Below are positions 27,581-33,787 of a stretch of 49,279 nt of DNA, in pieces. Origin of the DNA: Sphingomonas sp. AR_OL41. GTDB taxonomy: Bacteria; Pseudomonadota; Alphaproteobacteria; Sphingomonadales; Sphingomonadaceae. The position numbers and the translations under genes are program-made. The notes below the pieces were generated by a model that made no database searches, was not told where the DNA came from, and saw nothing but the letters and a program-made list of their open reading frames with translations. How positions within the stretch are numbered: position 1 is the first letter of the stretch; every line of letters starts with the position of its first letter. The stretch spans positions 1 to 49,279 of the forward strand of contig NZ_JARYTI010000037.1 of assembly GCF_029911635.1 (NCBI RefSeq), given 5' to 3'.

Positions 27581-28594
27581 TCAGCAGGTGACGCGGTGCG
27601 TGCCGTCGGGCTGTTCTTCGATAACCGGCCGGCGATCGAGGAACAGGGCGATGATGTCGATCGCCGTGCGCAGATGGTCGCTCGGCTTGACCGTGGTGAA
27701 CATGCCGCCGCCGGCCAGCGCGAAGGGCAGGACGAGCTGGTCGGCGAGGTACGGCCCGGCAAAGGCGCTGCTCGCGAGATAGCCGTTCATCCGCCCCGCC
27801 GCGCGCTTGGCGACCTGTTCGGCGGGCACGCCGAGCCGGCCGAAACCGCTGACGATTTCGGTGACATGCGCGAACGCCGCCTCGACCAGCAGGATGTTGC
27901 CGGGGCCGCGATCCTCGGGCAGCTGGCGCACGACGAAGGCGTCCTCGGGCCAGCCGTCGAGCAGCTTGCGCGCGGTGTTCACTTCACGCTCGGCGATGTC
28001 GAACGGCAGGCCGGCGAACAGCGCGGTCACCGAACGGCCGATGAGCGCGCCGCGTTCGACGCATTCGATCGGCCGCAGCGGCGCCGGGTTCACGTCGATC
28101 TCGATCCGCCCGCCGCCGCTCGGGTAGAAGCCGTGGCGGACGAGGCGCGCGGTGACGACCGGCCCGAGCCGGTTGACGATCGGCAGGAAGCATTTCTCGA
28201 TGAAGTCGAACGGCGGCGCGAGCATGTTGTGCGTGCCGCCCTCGAGCACGAGCCGGGACGGCCCGCCGGCGAGCAGGAGCGGCATCAGGATCGTCTGGAG
28301 CACCAGCCCCGTGCTGCCCGCCGTGCCGATCGCGAATGTATAGTCGCCGGGCACGACGGTGCCGGGGGTGAAGCGCATCTCGCGCGCGCCGACCGCGACG
28401 CCCTCGCAGGTGCCGTTGCCGATCGCGCAGGCGGCCTCGATCGCCGTGACGTGCTGGCGCATCAATCCGGGCTTTTCGCGCCCGCCGCGGATTTCGGTGA
28501 TGCGGAACGGCTGGCCGGTGACGAGCGACAGCGCGCACGCATTGCGCACGATCTGTCCGCCGCCTTCGCCGTGTGAGCCGTTGATGGTGATCAT
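27581..28594 (-). CDS. rtcA: RNA 3'-terminal phosphate cyclase
   Basis: 337 residues. Family marks are INGSHGEGGGQIVRNACALS at the start, GTAGSTGLVLQTILMPLL, RGALIGRSVTALFAGLPFDIAE and the nucleophile His region KPSDHLRTAIDII. RtcA converts RNA 3'-phosphate to 2',3'-cyclic phosphate through RNA-AMP, which makes ends that RtcB can join. Its ATG overlaps the stop of the Cys-rich ORF (TCAT at 28591-28594), so it is translationally coupled. It is the last gene of the RNA-repair operon. Confidence 0.95.
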   Translation of the reverse strand: MITINGSHGEGGGQIVRNACALSLVTGQPFRITEIRGGREKPGLMRQHVTAIEAACAIGNGTCEGVAVGAREMRFTPGTVVPGDYTFAIGTAGSTGLVLQTILMPLLLAGGPSRLVLEGGTHNMLAPPFDFIEKCFLPIVNRLGPVVTARLVRHGFYPSGGGRIEIDVNPAPLRPIECVERGALIGRSVTALFAGLPFDIAEREVNTARKLLDGWPEDAFVVRQLPEDRGPGNILLVEAAFAHVTEIVSGFGRLGVPAEQVAKRAAGRMNGYLASSAFAGPYLADQLVLPFALAGGGMFTTVKPSDHLRTAIDIIALFLDRRPVIEEQPDGTHRVTC

Positions 28595-29016
28595 TGTTCT
28601 AATCCATTAGTGGTCCACTCCGTAGCTTCCTGCAGAGGGACAAAGACGTTCATCGTCCAGCAGTCGCTTAGCCGCGTGCCGATCTCGGCACCGCAAACGC
28701 AAAGTTGGTTCGGCCCGTCACAGCCGTCCAGGCCGCAACAACCGTTGAGCCTCGACGCCAAATTGGAGTTCCGGACCGTTTTAAGCAGGTCGTTCGGGTT
28801 CATCCACGCCTGGGGCGTTACCGAAAGCGGATGAGGATCTCCGACGATGACAGTCCTGATCGGCTCTTCTCTGACGATCAGGGCGATGCCTTCCGCAAAG
28901 GGTGGCACCTGATCCTCGATCGTCGGCGTCGGCGCTTTTGGAGCGTCCTCTTCGAGGAGATTTACCGGGCGAGACAATTGCCGTCCGCAGGATCGGCATA
29001 TCAGCATTTGCAGCAT
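28591..29016 (-). CDS. Cys-rich protein of the RNA-repair operon, unknown function
   Basis: 141 residues with AAAGGA 7 nt upstream of ATG 29016. An N-terminal CxxC (C7, C10 in ICRSCGRQ) and a dense C-terminal cluster (C93, C94, C99, C106, C108, C119 in NGCCGLDGCDGPNQLCVCG...DCW) suggest one or two metal sites. The middle contains WMNPNDLLKTVRNSNLASR. It lies between rtcB and rtcA and overlaps the rtcA start by an ATGA. I do not recognise the family. Its position suggests a role in RNA end handling or as an accessory to RtcA/RtcB; that is inference only. Confidence 0.75.
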   Translation of the reverse strand: MLQMLICRSCGRQLSRPVNLLEEDAPKAPTPTIEDQVPPFAEGIALIVREEPIRTVIVGDPHPLSVTPQAWMNPNDLLKTVRNSNLASRLNGCCGLDGCDGPNQLCVCGAEIGTRLSDCWTMNVFVPLQEATEWTTNGLEQ

Positions 29017-29063
29017 GTCCTTATCCTTTCGAAATGCAGGCAGTTGTTCAACCTATCGGCCTG

Positions 29064-29146
29064 CCCTCACCCTTCCGGCGCTTCGCGCCTCCCTCCCTCT
29101 CCCAATGGGAGAGGGAAAGAGCGGCGAAGCCGCGAAAGGGTGAGGG
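29064..29146. repeat. Cloverleaf-like palindromic element between rtcB and the Cys-rich ORF
   Basis: An outer stem CCCTCACCCTT (29064-29074) / AAGGGTGAGGG (29136-29146) encloses three small hairpins: GGCGC-TTC-GCGCC, CCCTCTCCC-AAT-GGGAGAGGG (29095-29115) and GCGGC-GAA-GCCGC. The overall shape is a four-way junction. Elements of this type are common extragenic repeats in GC-rich proteobacteria, so it is probably a REP-like repeat rather than an operon-specific RNA. Because the operon is transcribed through it, it will be present in the mRNA. Confidence 0.75.
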
Positions 29147-29170
29147 CCGGGCGCGGTGCACGTTGGGGCG

Positions 29171-30397
29171 CTAGCCTTTGACGCACACCACCTGCTTCAA
29201 AGTGTGGACGATCTCGACCAGGTCGGCCTGCGCCGCCATGACGGCCTCGATCGGCTTGTACGCGCGTGGGCTTTCGTCGATCACACCTTCGTCCTTGCGG
29301 CAGGCGACGCCTGCCGTGTCGGCGATGTGATCGGCGAGGGTCACCTGCTTCTTCGCCTCGGTGCGCGACATTACGCGGCCCGCGCCGTGGCTGCAGCTGT
29401 CGAACGACTCCGGGTTGCCGAGGCCGCGGACGATGAACGATTTCGCGCCCATCGACCCCGGGATGATCCCCAGCACACCTTTCGCCGCGCGCACCGCCCC
29501 CTTGCGGGTGATCAGCACATTCTCGCCGAAGTGATTTTCCCGCGTCACATAATTGTGATGGCAGTTGATCGCTTCGAGCTCGGCATCGAACGGCTTGGCG
29601 ATCTGCGTGCGGAGCGCGCGGATCACGTTCGCCATCATCATGCGGCGGTTGAGCGCCGCAAAATCCTGCGCCCAGCCGACCGCCTCGACATAATCGTCGA
29701 AATGGTCGGTCCCTTCCGGGAAGTAAGCGAGGTCCTGGTCGGGCAGGTTGATATGCCATTTGCGCATGTCCTGCTTGGCCAGTTCGATGAAGAAGCTGCC
29801 GATCGCATTACCCACCCCGCGCGAGCCCGAGTGCAGCATGAGCCACACGCGGTTCTCGGCATCGAGGCAGACCTCGATGAAGTGGTTGCCCGTGCCGAGC
29901 GTGCCGAGATGGACGAGGTTGTTGGTCTTCGCCAGCCGCGGATATTTCGCCACGATGCGATCGAAGCGCTCGGCCAGCGTCGCCCAGGCCGCCACGATCT
30001 CGGCCGGCGGGTCGCCCCACGAGCCGGTGTCGCGGTTGCCGCGACCGACCGAGCGGCCGACCGGCACCGCGCGTTCGATCGCCGCGCGCACGCCCTCGAG
30101 ATTGTCGGGCAGGTCGCTGGCGTCGAGCGAGGTGCGCGCCGCCATCATACCGCAGCCGATATCGACCCCGACCGCCGCCGGGATAACCGCGCCGCGCGTC
30201 GGGATGACCGAGCCGACCGTCGCGCCGATGCCGACATGGACGTCGGGCATCGCCGCTACGTGCTTGAACACGAACGGCATGCGCGCCGCGCGCGCCAACT
30301 GGTCGCGCGCCTTGTCGTCGACCGGCACGCCGCGCGTCCACATCTTGATCGGCACGCCGCCCTCGACGTGCCGGTAATCGAAATTCGCTTCGGCCAT
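29171..30397 (-). CDS. rtcB: RNA-splicing ligase RtcB
   Basis: 408 residues from ATG 30397 (AGGAGG upstream). Active-site motifs are intact: MPDVHVGIGATVGSVIP, GVDIGCGMM (Mn-binding Asp and Cys), HLGTLGTGNHFIEV, LMLHSGSRGVG and the guanylylated His in DSCSHGAGRVMSR. RtcB joins 2',3'-cyclic phosphate or 3'-phosphate RNA ends to 5'-OH ends using GTP, the chemistry needed to repair tRNAs cut by anticodon nucleases. It is preceded by five Y-RNA-like genes on the same strand, the nearest ending 39 bp upstream. Confidence 0.97.
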   Translation of the reverse strand: MAEANFDYRHVEGGVPIKMWTRGVPVDDKARDQLARAARMPFVFKHVAAMPDVHVGIGATVGSVIPTRGAVIPAAVGVDIGCGMMAARTSLDASDLPDNLEGVRAAIERAVPVGRSVGRGNRDTGSWGDPPAEIVAAWATLAERFDRIVAKYPRLAKTNNLVHLGTLGTGNHFIEVCLDAENRVWLMLHSGSRGVGNAIGSFFIELAKQDMRKWHINLPDQDLAYFPEGTDHFDDYVEAVGWAQDFAALNRRMMMANVIRALRTQIAKPFDAELEAINCHHNYVTRENHFGENVLITRKGAVRAAKGVLGIIPGSMGAKSFIVRGLGNPESFDSCSHGAGRVMSRTEAKKQVTLADHIADTAGVACRKDEGVIDESPRAYKPIEAVMAAQADLVEIVHTLKQVVCVKG

Positions 30398-30435
30398 GAT
30401 GACCTCCTGTTGCTTCTTCTATCGTATCGCGCGGT

Positions 30436-30568
30436 CCGGGCGACGAGATTTGGTGAGACTTTACCTGCGCCTGCCCGCCGGACGATCCAGTCGGCTTTCG
30501 CCGCGCTGGACCGGCCGGATGCGAGCGGCATACAGGTCCCGTATGTAGTCCCACCGGCATTCGCCCGG
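30436..30568 (-). ncRNA. Y RNA-like gene 5 (nearest rtcB)
   Basis: About 133 nt. The ends pair (CCGGGCGA / TCGCCCGG). The Ro-binding-type stem follows: 5' GGCGAATGCCGGTGGGAC-TACAT and 3' GTCTCACC...CTCGTCGCC, in which GGTGGGAC pairs with GTCTCACC. The module in the loop is different from the tRNA-like ones. It contains GGC-GAAA-GCC nested within GTCCAG/CTGGAT and has no T-loop or D-loop. The boundaries are those of the paired ends; true processed ends are unknown. Confidence 0.7.
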
Positions 30569-30582
30569 CTTTGCATTCGGTG

Positions 30583-30704
30583 CCGGCGACGAGGTTTTGG
30601 CGAGACATTCCTGCTGCTCTATCCGCTGAGCTACGGGCCGAAGCCCGGCCGGATTCGAACCGGCGACCGTCAGATTACCATGTAGTCCCGCCGGCATTCG
30701 CCGG
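30583..30704 (-). ncRNA. Y RNA-like gene 4 with circularly permuted tRNA mimic
   Basis: About 122 nt, closed by CCGGCGA/TCGCCGG, with the conserved stem GGCGGGAC / GTCTCGCC. Inside, in 5' to 3' order, are a perfect T-arm GCCGG-TTCGAAT-CCGGC (30648-30664), an acceptor-like helix CGGGC-UUCG-GCCCG capped by a stable UUCG tetraloop (30634-30647), and a full D-arm TAGCTCAGCGGATAGAGCA. This is tRNA order opened in the anticodon arm and closed at the acceptor end. It lacks CCA and an anticodon arm, so it cannot be a functional tRNA. Confidence 0.85.
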
Positions 30705-30714
30705 TGTGATCGGT

Positions 30715-30791
30715 GCTGGCGACGAGAAATGGACGAGACGTCCCCAAGGGGACATCGTGACAGGATGTAGTCCCGTCCGGCATTCGCCAGC
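30715..30791 (-). ncRNA. Y RNA-like gene 3, minimal form
   Basis: About 77 nt. The ends GCTGGCGA/TCGCCAGC pair, then the conserved stem GGACGGGAC / GTCTCGTCC. The loop holds only one hairpin, GTCCCC-TTG-GGGAC. It carries the same 5' GGCGAATGC...GACTACAT and 3' CTCGTCGCC blocks as its neighbours but no tRNA-like module. It would be a Ro-binding RNA stripped to its core. Confidence 0.72.
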
Positions 30792-30803
30792 TTGTACTGC
30801 GTT

Positions 30804-30913
30804 CACGGCGACGAGAGTTCGACCAGACAGCTCTACCCTTGAGCTACAAGCCCGGAAGGCAAGGCGGGACTCGAACCCGCAGCACCGATGTAGTCCGGTC
30901 GGCATTCGCCGTG
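30804..30913 (-). ncRNA. Y RNA-like gene 2 with circularly permuted tRNA mimic
   Basis: About 110 nt. The ends CACGGCGA/TCGCCGTG pair and the conserved stem is GACCGGAC / GTCTGGTC. The loop contains a T-arm GCGGG-TTCGAGT-CCCGC (30864-30880), a short acceptor-like hairpin GCC-TTCCG-GGC, and a D-arm TAGCTCAAGGGTAGAGCT. The order is T-arm, acceptor, D-arm, again tRNA opened where the anticodon arm would be. Confidence 0.82.
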
Positions 30914-30931
30914 ATCTTCGTTCCTTTTTTC

Positions 30932-31032
30932 TTCCCCGGCGAAGGCCGGGGCCCAGTTGGGGGACGCTGACGGAGTAGCGTTTCGCCTGTTTCCTTCTGC
31001 ACTCCGACAGGGCCCCGGCCTTCGCCGGGGAA
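30932..31032. repeat. Long REP-like palindrome, copy 1 (inside the Y RNA array)
   Basis: A 23-bp perfect inverted repeat. Arms TTCCCCGGCGAAGGCCGGGG plus CCC start at 30932, and the complementary arm ends at 31032, with about 55 bp between. The arms match copy 2 at 38531-38638. It separates Y RNA 1 from Y RNAs 2-5 and is probably a mobile extragenic repeat inserted into the array. A TTTTTT run just before it on the plus strand (30924-30930) is also notable. Confidence 0.85.
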
Positions 31033-31053
31033 AGGCAGGGAGAAAAGGGGCGA

Positions 31054-31203
31054 CCGTGGCGACGAGGATCGGTGAGAGTGTCCTTTGAGCTACCGCTGCA
31101 ACGGGGGGTCTCGAACCCCATCTCCCGGTTTCCCGGGCGCTCTACTCTGGACGTACCGGTCTCCCGGTTTGGTGCAATGTACTCCCACCAGCATTCGCCA
31201 CGG
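31054..31203 (-). ncRNA. Y RNA-like gene 1 (next to rsr), tRNA mimic opened in the D-loop
   Basis: About 150 nt, starting 8 bp after the rsr stop. The ends CCGTGGCGA/TCGCCACGG pair and the conserved stem is GGTGGGAGT / ACTCTCACC. In 5' to 3' order the module shows a GNRA hairpin ACCGG-GAGA-CCGGT, the 3' half of a D-arm (GTAGAGCG), a shortened anticodon-like arm CCCGG-GAAA-CCGGG, a T-arm GGGG-TTCGAGA-CCCC (31105-31119), a small acceptor-like CCG...CGG hairpin, then the 5' half of a D-arm (GTAGCTCAAAGG). Here the permutation break lies in the D-loop, unlike genes 2 and 4. Confidence 0.78.
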
Positions 31204-31211
31204 TCTGTTCT

Positions 31212-32759
31212 TCATACCTCCGTCTGGTTGACGATGCCGACCCAGTCGCTTGCTTCGCCATTGGCGAAGCGTACGATCGTATCGAACACCGCGTCGGAGA
31301 AACCCCCGACATTGAGAATGTCCGGCCGGCCCTGTGCCTGGGTCGTGCCGTAGGGCTGGATATCGACGCAGACGAGCTTGGCTCGCGGGTTGCGCTTCTT
31401 GAGCTTCACCCATTCCTGCATCGTCGCGGTGGCGCCGCGCCGGCCGGCATCGACCCAGGACTCATTGTCCGAGACGATCACGACCAGATCGACCGCCGCG
31501 CCTTCCGCGTTGAGCTGGGCGAGCGGTGCCGAGACGCAGGTTCCCCCGCCCCCGACCGCCGCCAGCTTCGCCGCGTTGACCGCGAGCCGCGCCCGGGCGT
31601 CGAGCGCCAGGGGAACGACCCGCTGCTCGAACGGCAGCACGCGTGCGTCGCGGTTGGTGCGCAACATCGCCGCCGCGACCAACGCCGCGACATCGATGCA
31701 CCGTACCCTGGACGAGGCGCCCTTGCGGTAGCCCGTCGCCGGTGAGCTCATCGACCCCGATACGTCGGGGCAGACAACCACCCGGCCCGCGACCTTCGGC
31801 ACGTTCGAGACCGCAATCTCGAGCGCTTCCTCCAGCGCGGCCTGAACCGCGAGCGGCACAGCGTCTCCGGACGAGCCCAGCGCCACCATCAACTGGTAGG
31901 GCAGGACCCGTGCCTTCGCGACCGCCGCCGGATCCGACAAGCGGGCGACGACCCTGGCCGTGACCCCCGCCACGTCGAACGCACCGGAGCGCGCCAACGT
32001 GTTGAGGTTCATCCGCAACGCCTGCCAGCCCATCGTGCCGGCGAGCGACGCCCACTGCTCCGCCGACAGCGGATAGGCGGTGAGCCACTCGAACGGCACC
32101 GGCGGCAGGGCGCCCTTCGGCGCCCGCTTCCATGCCTCGAACGCGGCAATCTCCGCCGGCAGCGCGGCGACATCGTAGGGCTTGCCGATCAGCCAGCCGT
32201 AAAAGGCGCGCCGCGCGGCATCGGCCGGCTTGGGGTGAACCATGCGGACGATGTCGGCGAGCGACGGATCGTTACCCGTCGCGGCCGCCATCAGATCGCG
32301 CATGCTTGCCCGCTCCAGCCATTCGCGCACCAGCCGCTTCGGCCGCGTGCCGAGCGAGGTGCGCCCGACCTGGCCCGACCGCATGATCTGCACGAAGTTG
32401 CGCAGCATCCGGCCATTGTCGATCGCGCGCCCGAAGACACGCACCGCCAGGTCCGGATCGGCCACCGTGAGGTAGGCCGTGAGCAAAGCCGGCATGTCCT
32501 TCATCTTGCCTGCCTGCCGCGCATAGACCGCAGCCCTGGCAACGAAGAGCGGATCGACGGCGCGCGCCGCTTCCAGCGCCTCGGCGAGATGATCGCCGGC
32601 GACGCCGTAGAAGCTGTCCGACAAGGTGCCGGTCGCGGCGAGCTGCGCGAGCTTCGCCTCGGGGCCATAGCCATAGGCCGGCGCGCCCGCGCGGTTCGCG
32701 CTGTCCGCTGCCGGAAGCAGCCGGGCGATCGCCGAGGCGAAGAGTCCCTTGTTAGCCAT
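31212..32759 (-). CDS. rsr: Ro60-like TROVE/vWA RNA-binding protein
   Basis: 515 residues from ATG 32759 (GGAGGAAGGACG upstream). The TROVE HEAT-repeat ring (about residues 20-340) contains FVARAAVYARQAGKMKDMPA, AIDNGRMLRNFVQIMRSGQ and ALRMNLNTLARSGAF. The C-terminal von Willebrand A domain (about 345-515) has an intact metal site VCPDVSGSMSS, GGGGTCVSAPL and VIVSDNESWVD. Ro60 proteins bind Y RNAs on the outer surface and misfolded or broken RNA through the ring. The adjacent Y RNA array and rtcB/rtcA make this a Ro60-linked RNA-repair operon as known from Salmonella, but with more Y RNAs. Confidence 0.95.
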   Translation of the reverse strand: MANKGLFASAIARLLPAADSANRAGAPAYGYGPEAKLAQLAATGTLSDSFYGVAGDHLAEALEAARAVDPLFVARAAVYARQAGKMKDMPALLTAYLTVADPDLAVRVFGRAIDNGRMLRNFVQIMRSGQVGRTSLGTRPKRLVREWLERASMRDLMAAATGNDPSLADIVRMVHPKPADAARRAFYGWLIGKPYDVAALPAEIAAFEAWKRAPKGALPPVPFEWLTAYPLSAEQWASLAGTMGWQALRMNLNTLARSGAFDVAGVTARVVARLSDPAAVAKARVLPYQLMVALGSSGDAVPLAVQAALEEALEIAVSNVPKVAGRVVVCPDVSGSMSSPATGYRKGASSRVRCIDVAALVAAAMLRTNRDARVLPFEQRVVPLALDARARLAVNAAKLAAVGGGGTCVSAPLAQLNAEGAAVDLVVIVSDNESWVDAGRRGATATMQEWVKLKKRNPRAKLVCVDIQPYGTTQAQGRPDILNVGGFSDAVFDTIVRFANGEASDWVGIVNQTEV

Positions 32760-32780
32760 CGTCCTTCCTCCTTCTTCCTC

Positions 32781-32858
32781 TGGTCAGGGCGGCAGGAATT
32801 GAACCTGCGACCCCCGGTTCCCAAGACTGGTGCTCTGCGCAGACTGAGCTACGCCCTG
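32781..32858 (-). tRNA. tRNA-Pro(UGG)-like gene in the leader of the RNA-repair operon
   Basis: 78 nt with a full cloverleaf. The acceptor CAGGGCG/CGCCCTG is 7 bp. The D-stem is GCTC/GAGC. The anticodon loop CTTGGGA gives anticodon TGG. The T-arm is GCAGG-TTCAATT-CCTGC, with discriminator A and encoded CCA. It is unusual in two ways: the 10-nt D-loop AGTCTGCGCA lacks the invariant GG, and the anticodon stem CCAGT/ACCGG has an A-C mismatch. It lies between the sigma-54 promoter and rsr, and its CCA ends 21 nt before the rsr ATG, directly against the ribosome site. It may be a real tRNA, a pseudo-tRNA or a sensor/decoy. Confidence 0.75.
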
Positions 32859-32961
32859 TGAAATCCTTCGCGGGTTTCGGGGGCGGCCGGCCGATTCCGA
32901 CCGCCCCGCGTTCCGCGCCGTCCCGCTGGCTGTTCGACTTGCCGTCGGGACGTGATGGGTA

Positions 32962-32979
32962 TTGCAGCGGGCGTGCCAA
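32962..32979 (-). promoter_or_regulatory. Sigma-54 promoter of the RNA-repair operon
   Basis: The minus strand reads TTGGCACGCCCGCTGCA: GG and GC are 10 nt apart, and it matches TGGCACG-N4-TTGC except for one base. Transcription would begin near 32950, about 90 nt upstream of the tRNA-like gene. A GC-rich dyad (32869-32910) lies in the leader. The divergent gene rtcR encodes the expected sigma-54 activator. Confidence 0.8.
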
Positions 32980-33032
32980 ATGGATGCTCCAAGCCGAGGA
33001 AAAATAATAACGGTCAGATATTAAATGATAAA

Positions 33033-33071
33033 ATGCCATATTCGGCATGAGCGGCGCGCCTCAGGCATGAG
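33033..33071. promoter_or_regulatory. Candidate RtcR upstream activating site
   Basis: ATGCC-ATATTC-GGCAT (33033-33048) is an inverted repeat, and GGCATGAG occurs twice exactly 20 bp apart (33044 and 33064). A further TCGGCAT lies at 33103. They are 55-130 bp upstream of the sigma-54 site, the normal enhancer distance, in an AT-rich stretch between the divergent operons. RtcR binding is inferred. Confidence 0.4.
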
Positions 33072-33127
33072 TCGCAAACACACAAAAACATATCGACATT
33101 AATCGGCATTTATACGATGGGATAAAT

Positions 33128-33787
33128 ATGGCGCGGCCGGTTGCACCTTCCCGATCTCGTGAGCCTGACATCCTGCTCATGACCTTGCCCGGTCTGATCT
33201 GGGTCAGGTGCCCTCGCTGCGACAAGCCGGCACAGGTGCGGCCACCGCAAAACCGGTGGCGACCCGGCGGCGAGGTTGCCGCCCTGACCTGTGCAGGCTG
33301 TGGGTTGGTGAAGCGCGGCGGCGACGGGTTCGTCGCGACACGATCGCGTCAGGCCCGGATTGCGGGATGGAATCCGCGTTGCGACCGATGCGGCCGGCCG
33401 GCGACGCGCGGTGCGGCGCGAGCGCCGATACGGTACGGATCGACCATGGCGGTTCGCTCACGCTGTGCGGGTTGCAACCACATCAGCCTTTTCCCGGCGC
33501 GGCCGGCCGTCCACGCGTCGCGCGACGGCTACGACCCCTATTTCGACTTGCCGCTGTTTCTCGTCGAGCCGGTTGGCCGTGAACTCCTGTGGGCGTGGAA
33601 TCCGGCGCATGTGGAATTGCTGGCGGACTGGCTAGGTGCCACGCTGCGCGAACGATCGGGGACCCCCTATCATTGGACCATGGTGTCGCGATTGCCGGGC
33701 TGGATGAAGATCGCGTCGATGCGGCAACCCGTCATGCGTGTGCTTGGCCACCTTCGCGACCGGGCACGCACTGAGGGGCTGTCGTGA
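33128..33787 (+). CDS. Double zinc-ribbon protein coupled to rtcR
   Basis: 219 residues. Two CxxC...CxxC zinc ribbons are visible: C28/C31 with C55/C58, and C85/C88 with C113/C116. The C-terminal half is without obvious motif (DLPLFLVEPVGRELLWAWNP, GTPYHWTMVSRLPGWMKIASM). Its stop TGA overlaps the GTG start of rtcR (GTGA at 33784-33787), so the two are translated together. I do not know this protein from standard rtcR loci. It could bind RNA or DNA and tune RtcR, or be an additional repair component. ATG 33179 is a possible shorter start but has no ribosome site. Confidence 0.78.
   Translation: MARPVAPSRSREPDILLMTLPGLIWVRCPRCDKPAQVRPPQNRWRPGGEVAALTCAGCGLVKRGGDGFVATRSRQARIAGWNPRCDRCGRPATRGAARAPIRYGSTMAVRSRCAGCNHISLFPARPAVHASRDGYDPYFDLPLFLVEPVGRELLWAWNPAHVELLADWLGATLRERSGTPYHWTMVSRLPGWMKIASMRQPVMRVLGHLRDRARTEGLS

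Noticed and set aside
30604..30664. Apparent tRNA gene (classic T-arm and D-arm on the minus strand)
   Set aside because: The arms are in the wrong order (T, acceptor, D), the acceptor is closed by UUCG and there is no anticodon arm. It is explained as the module of Y RNA 4. The same holds for 30820-30880 (Y RNA 2).
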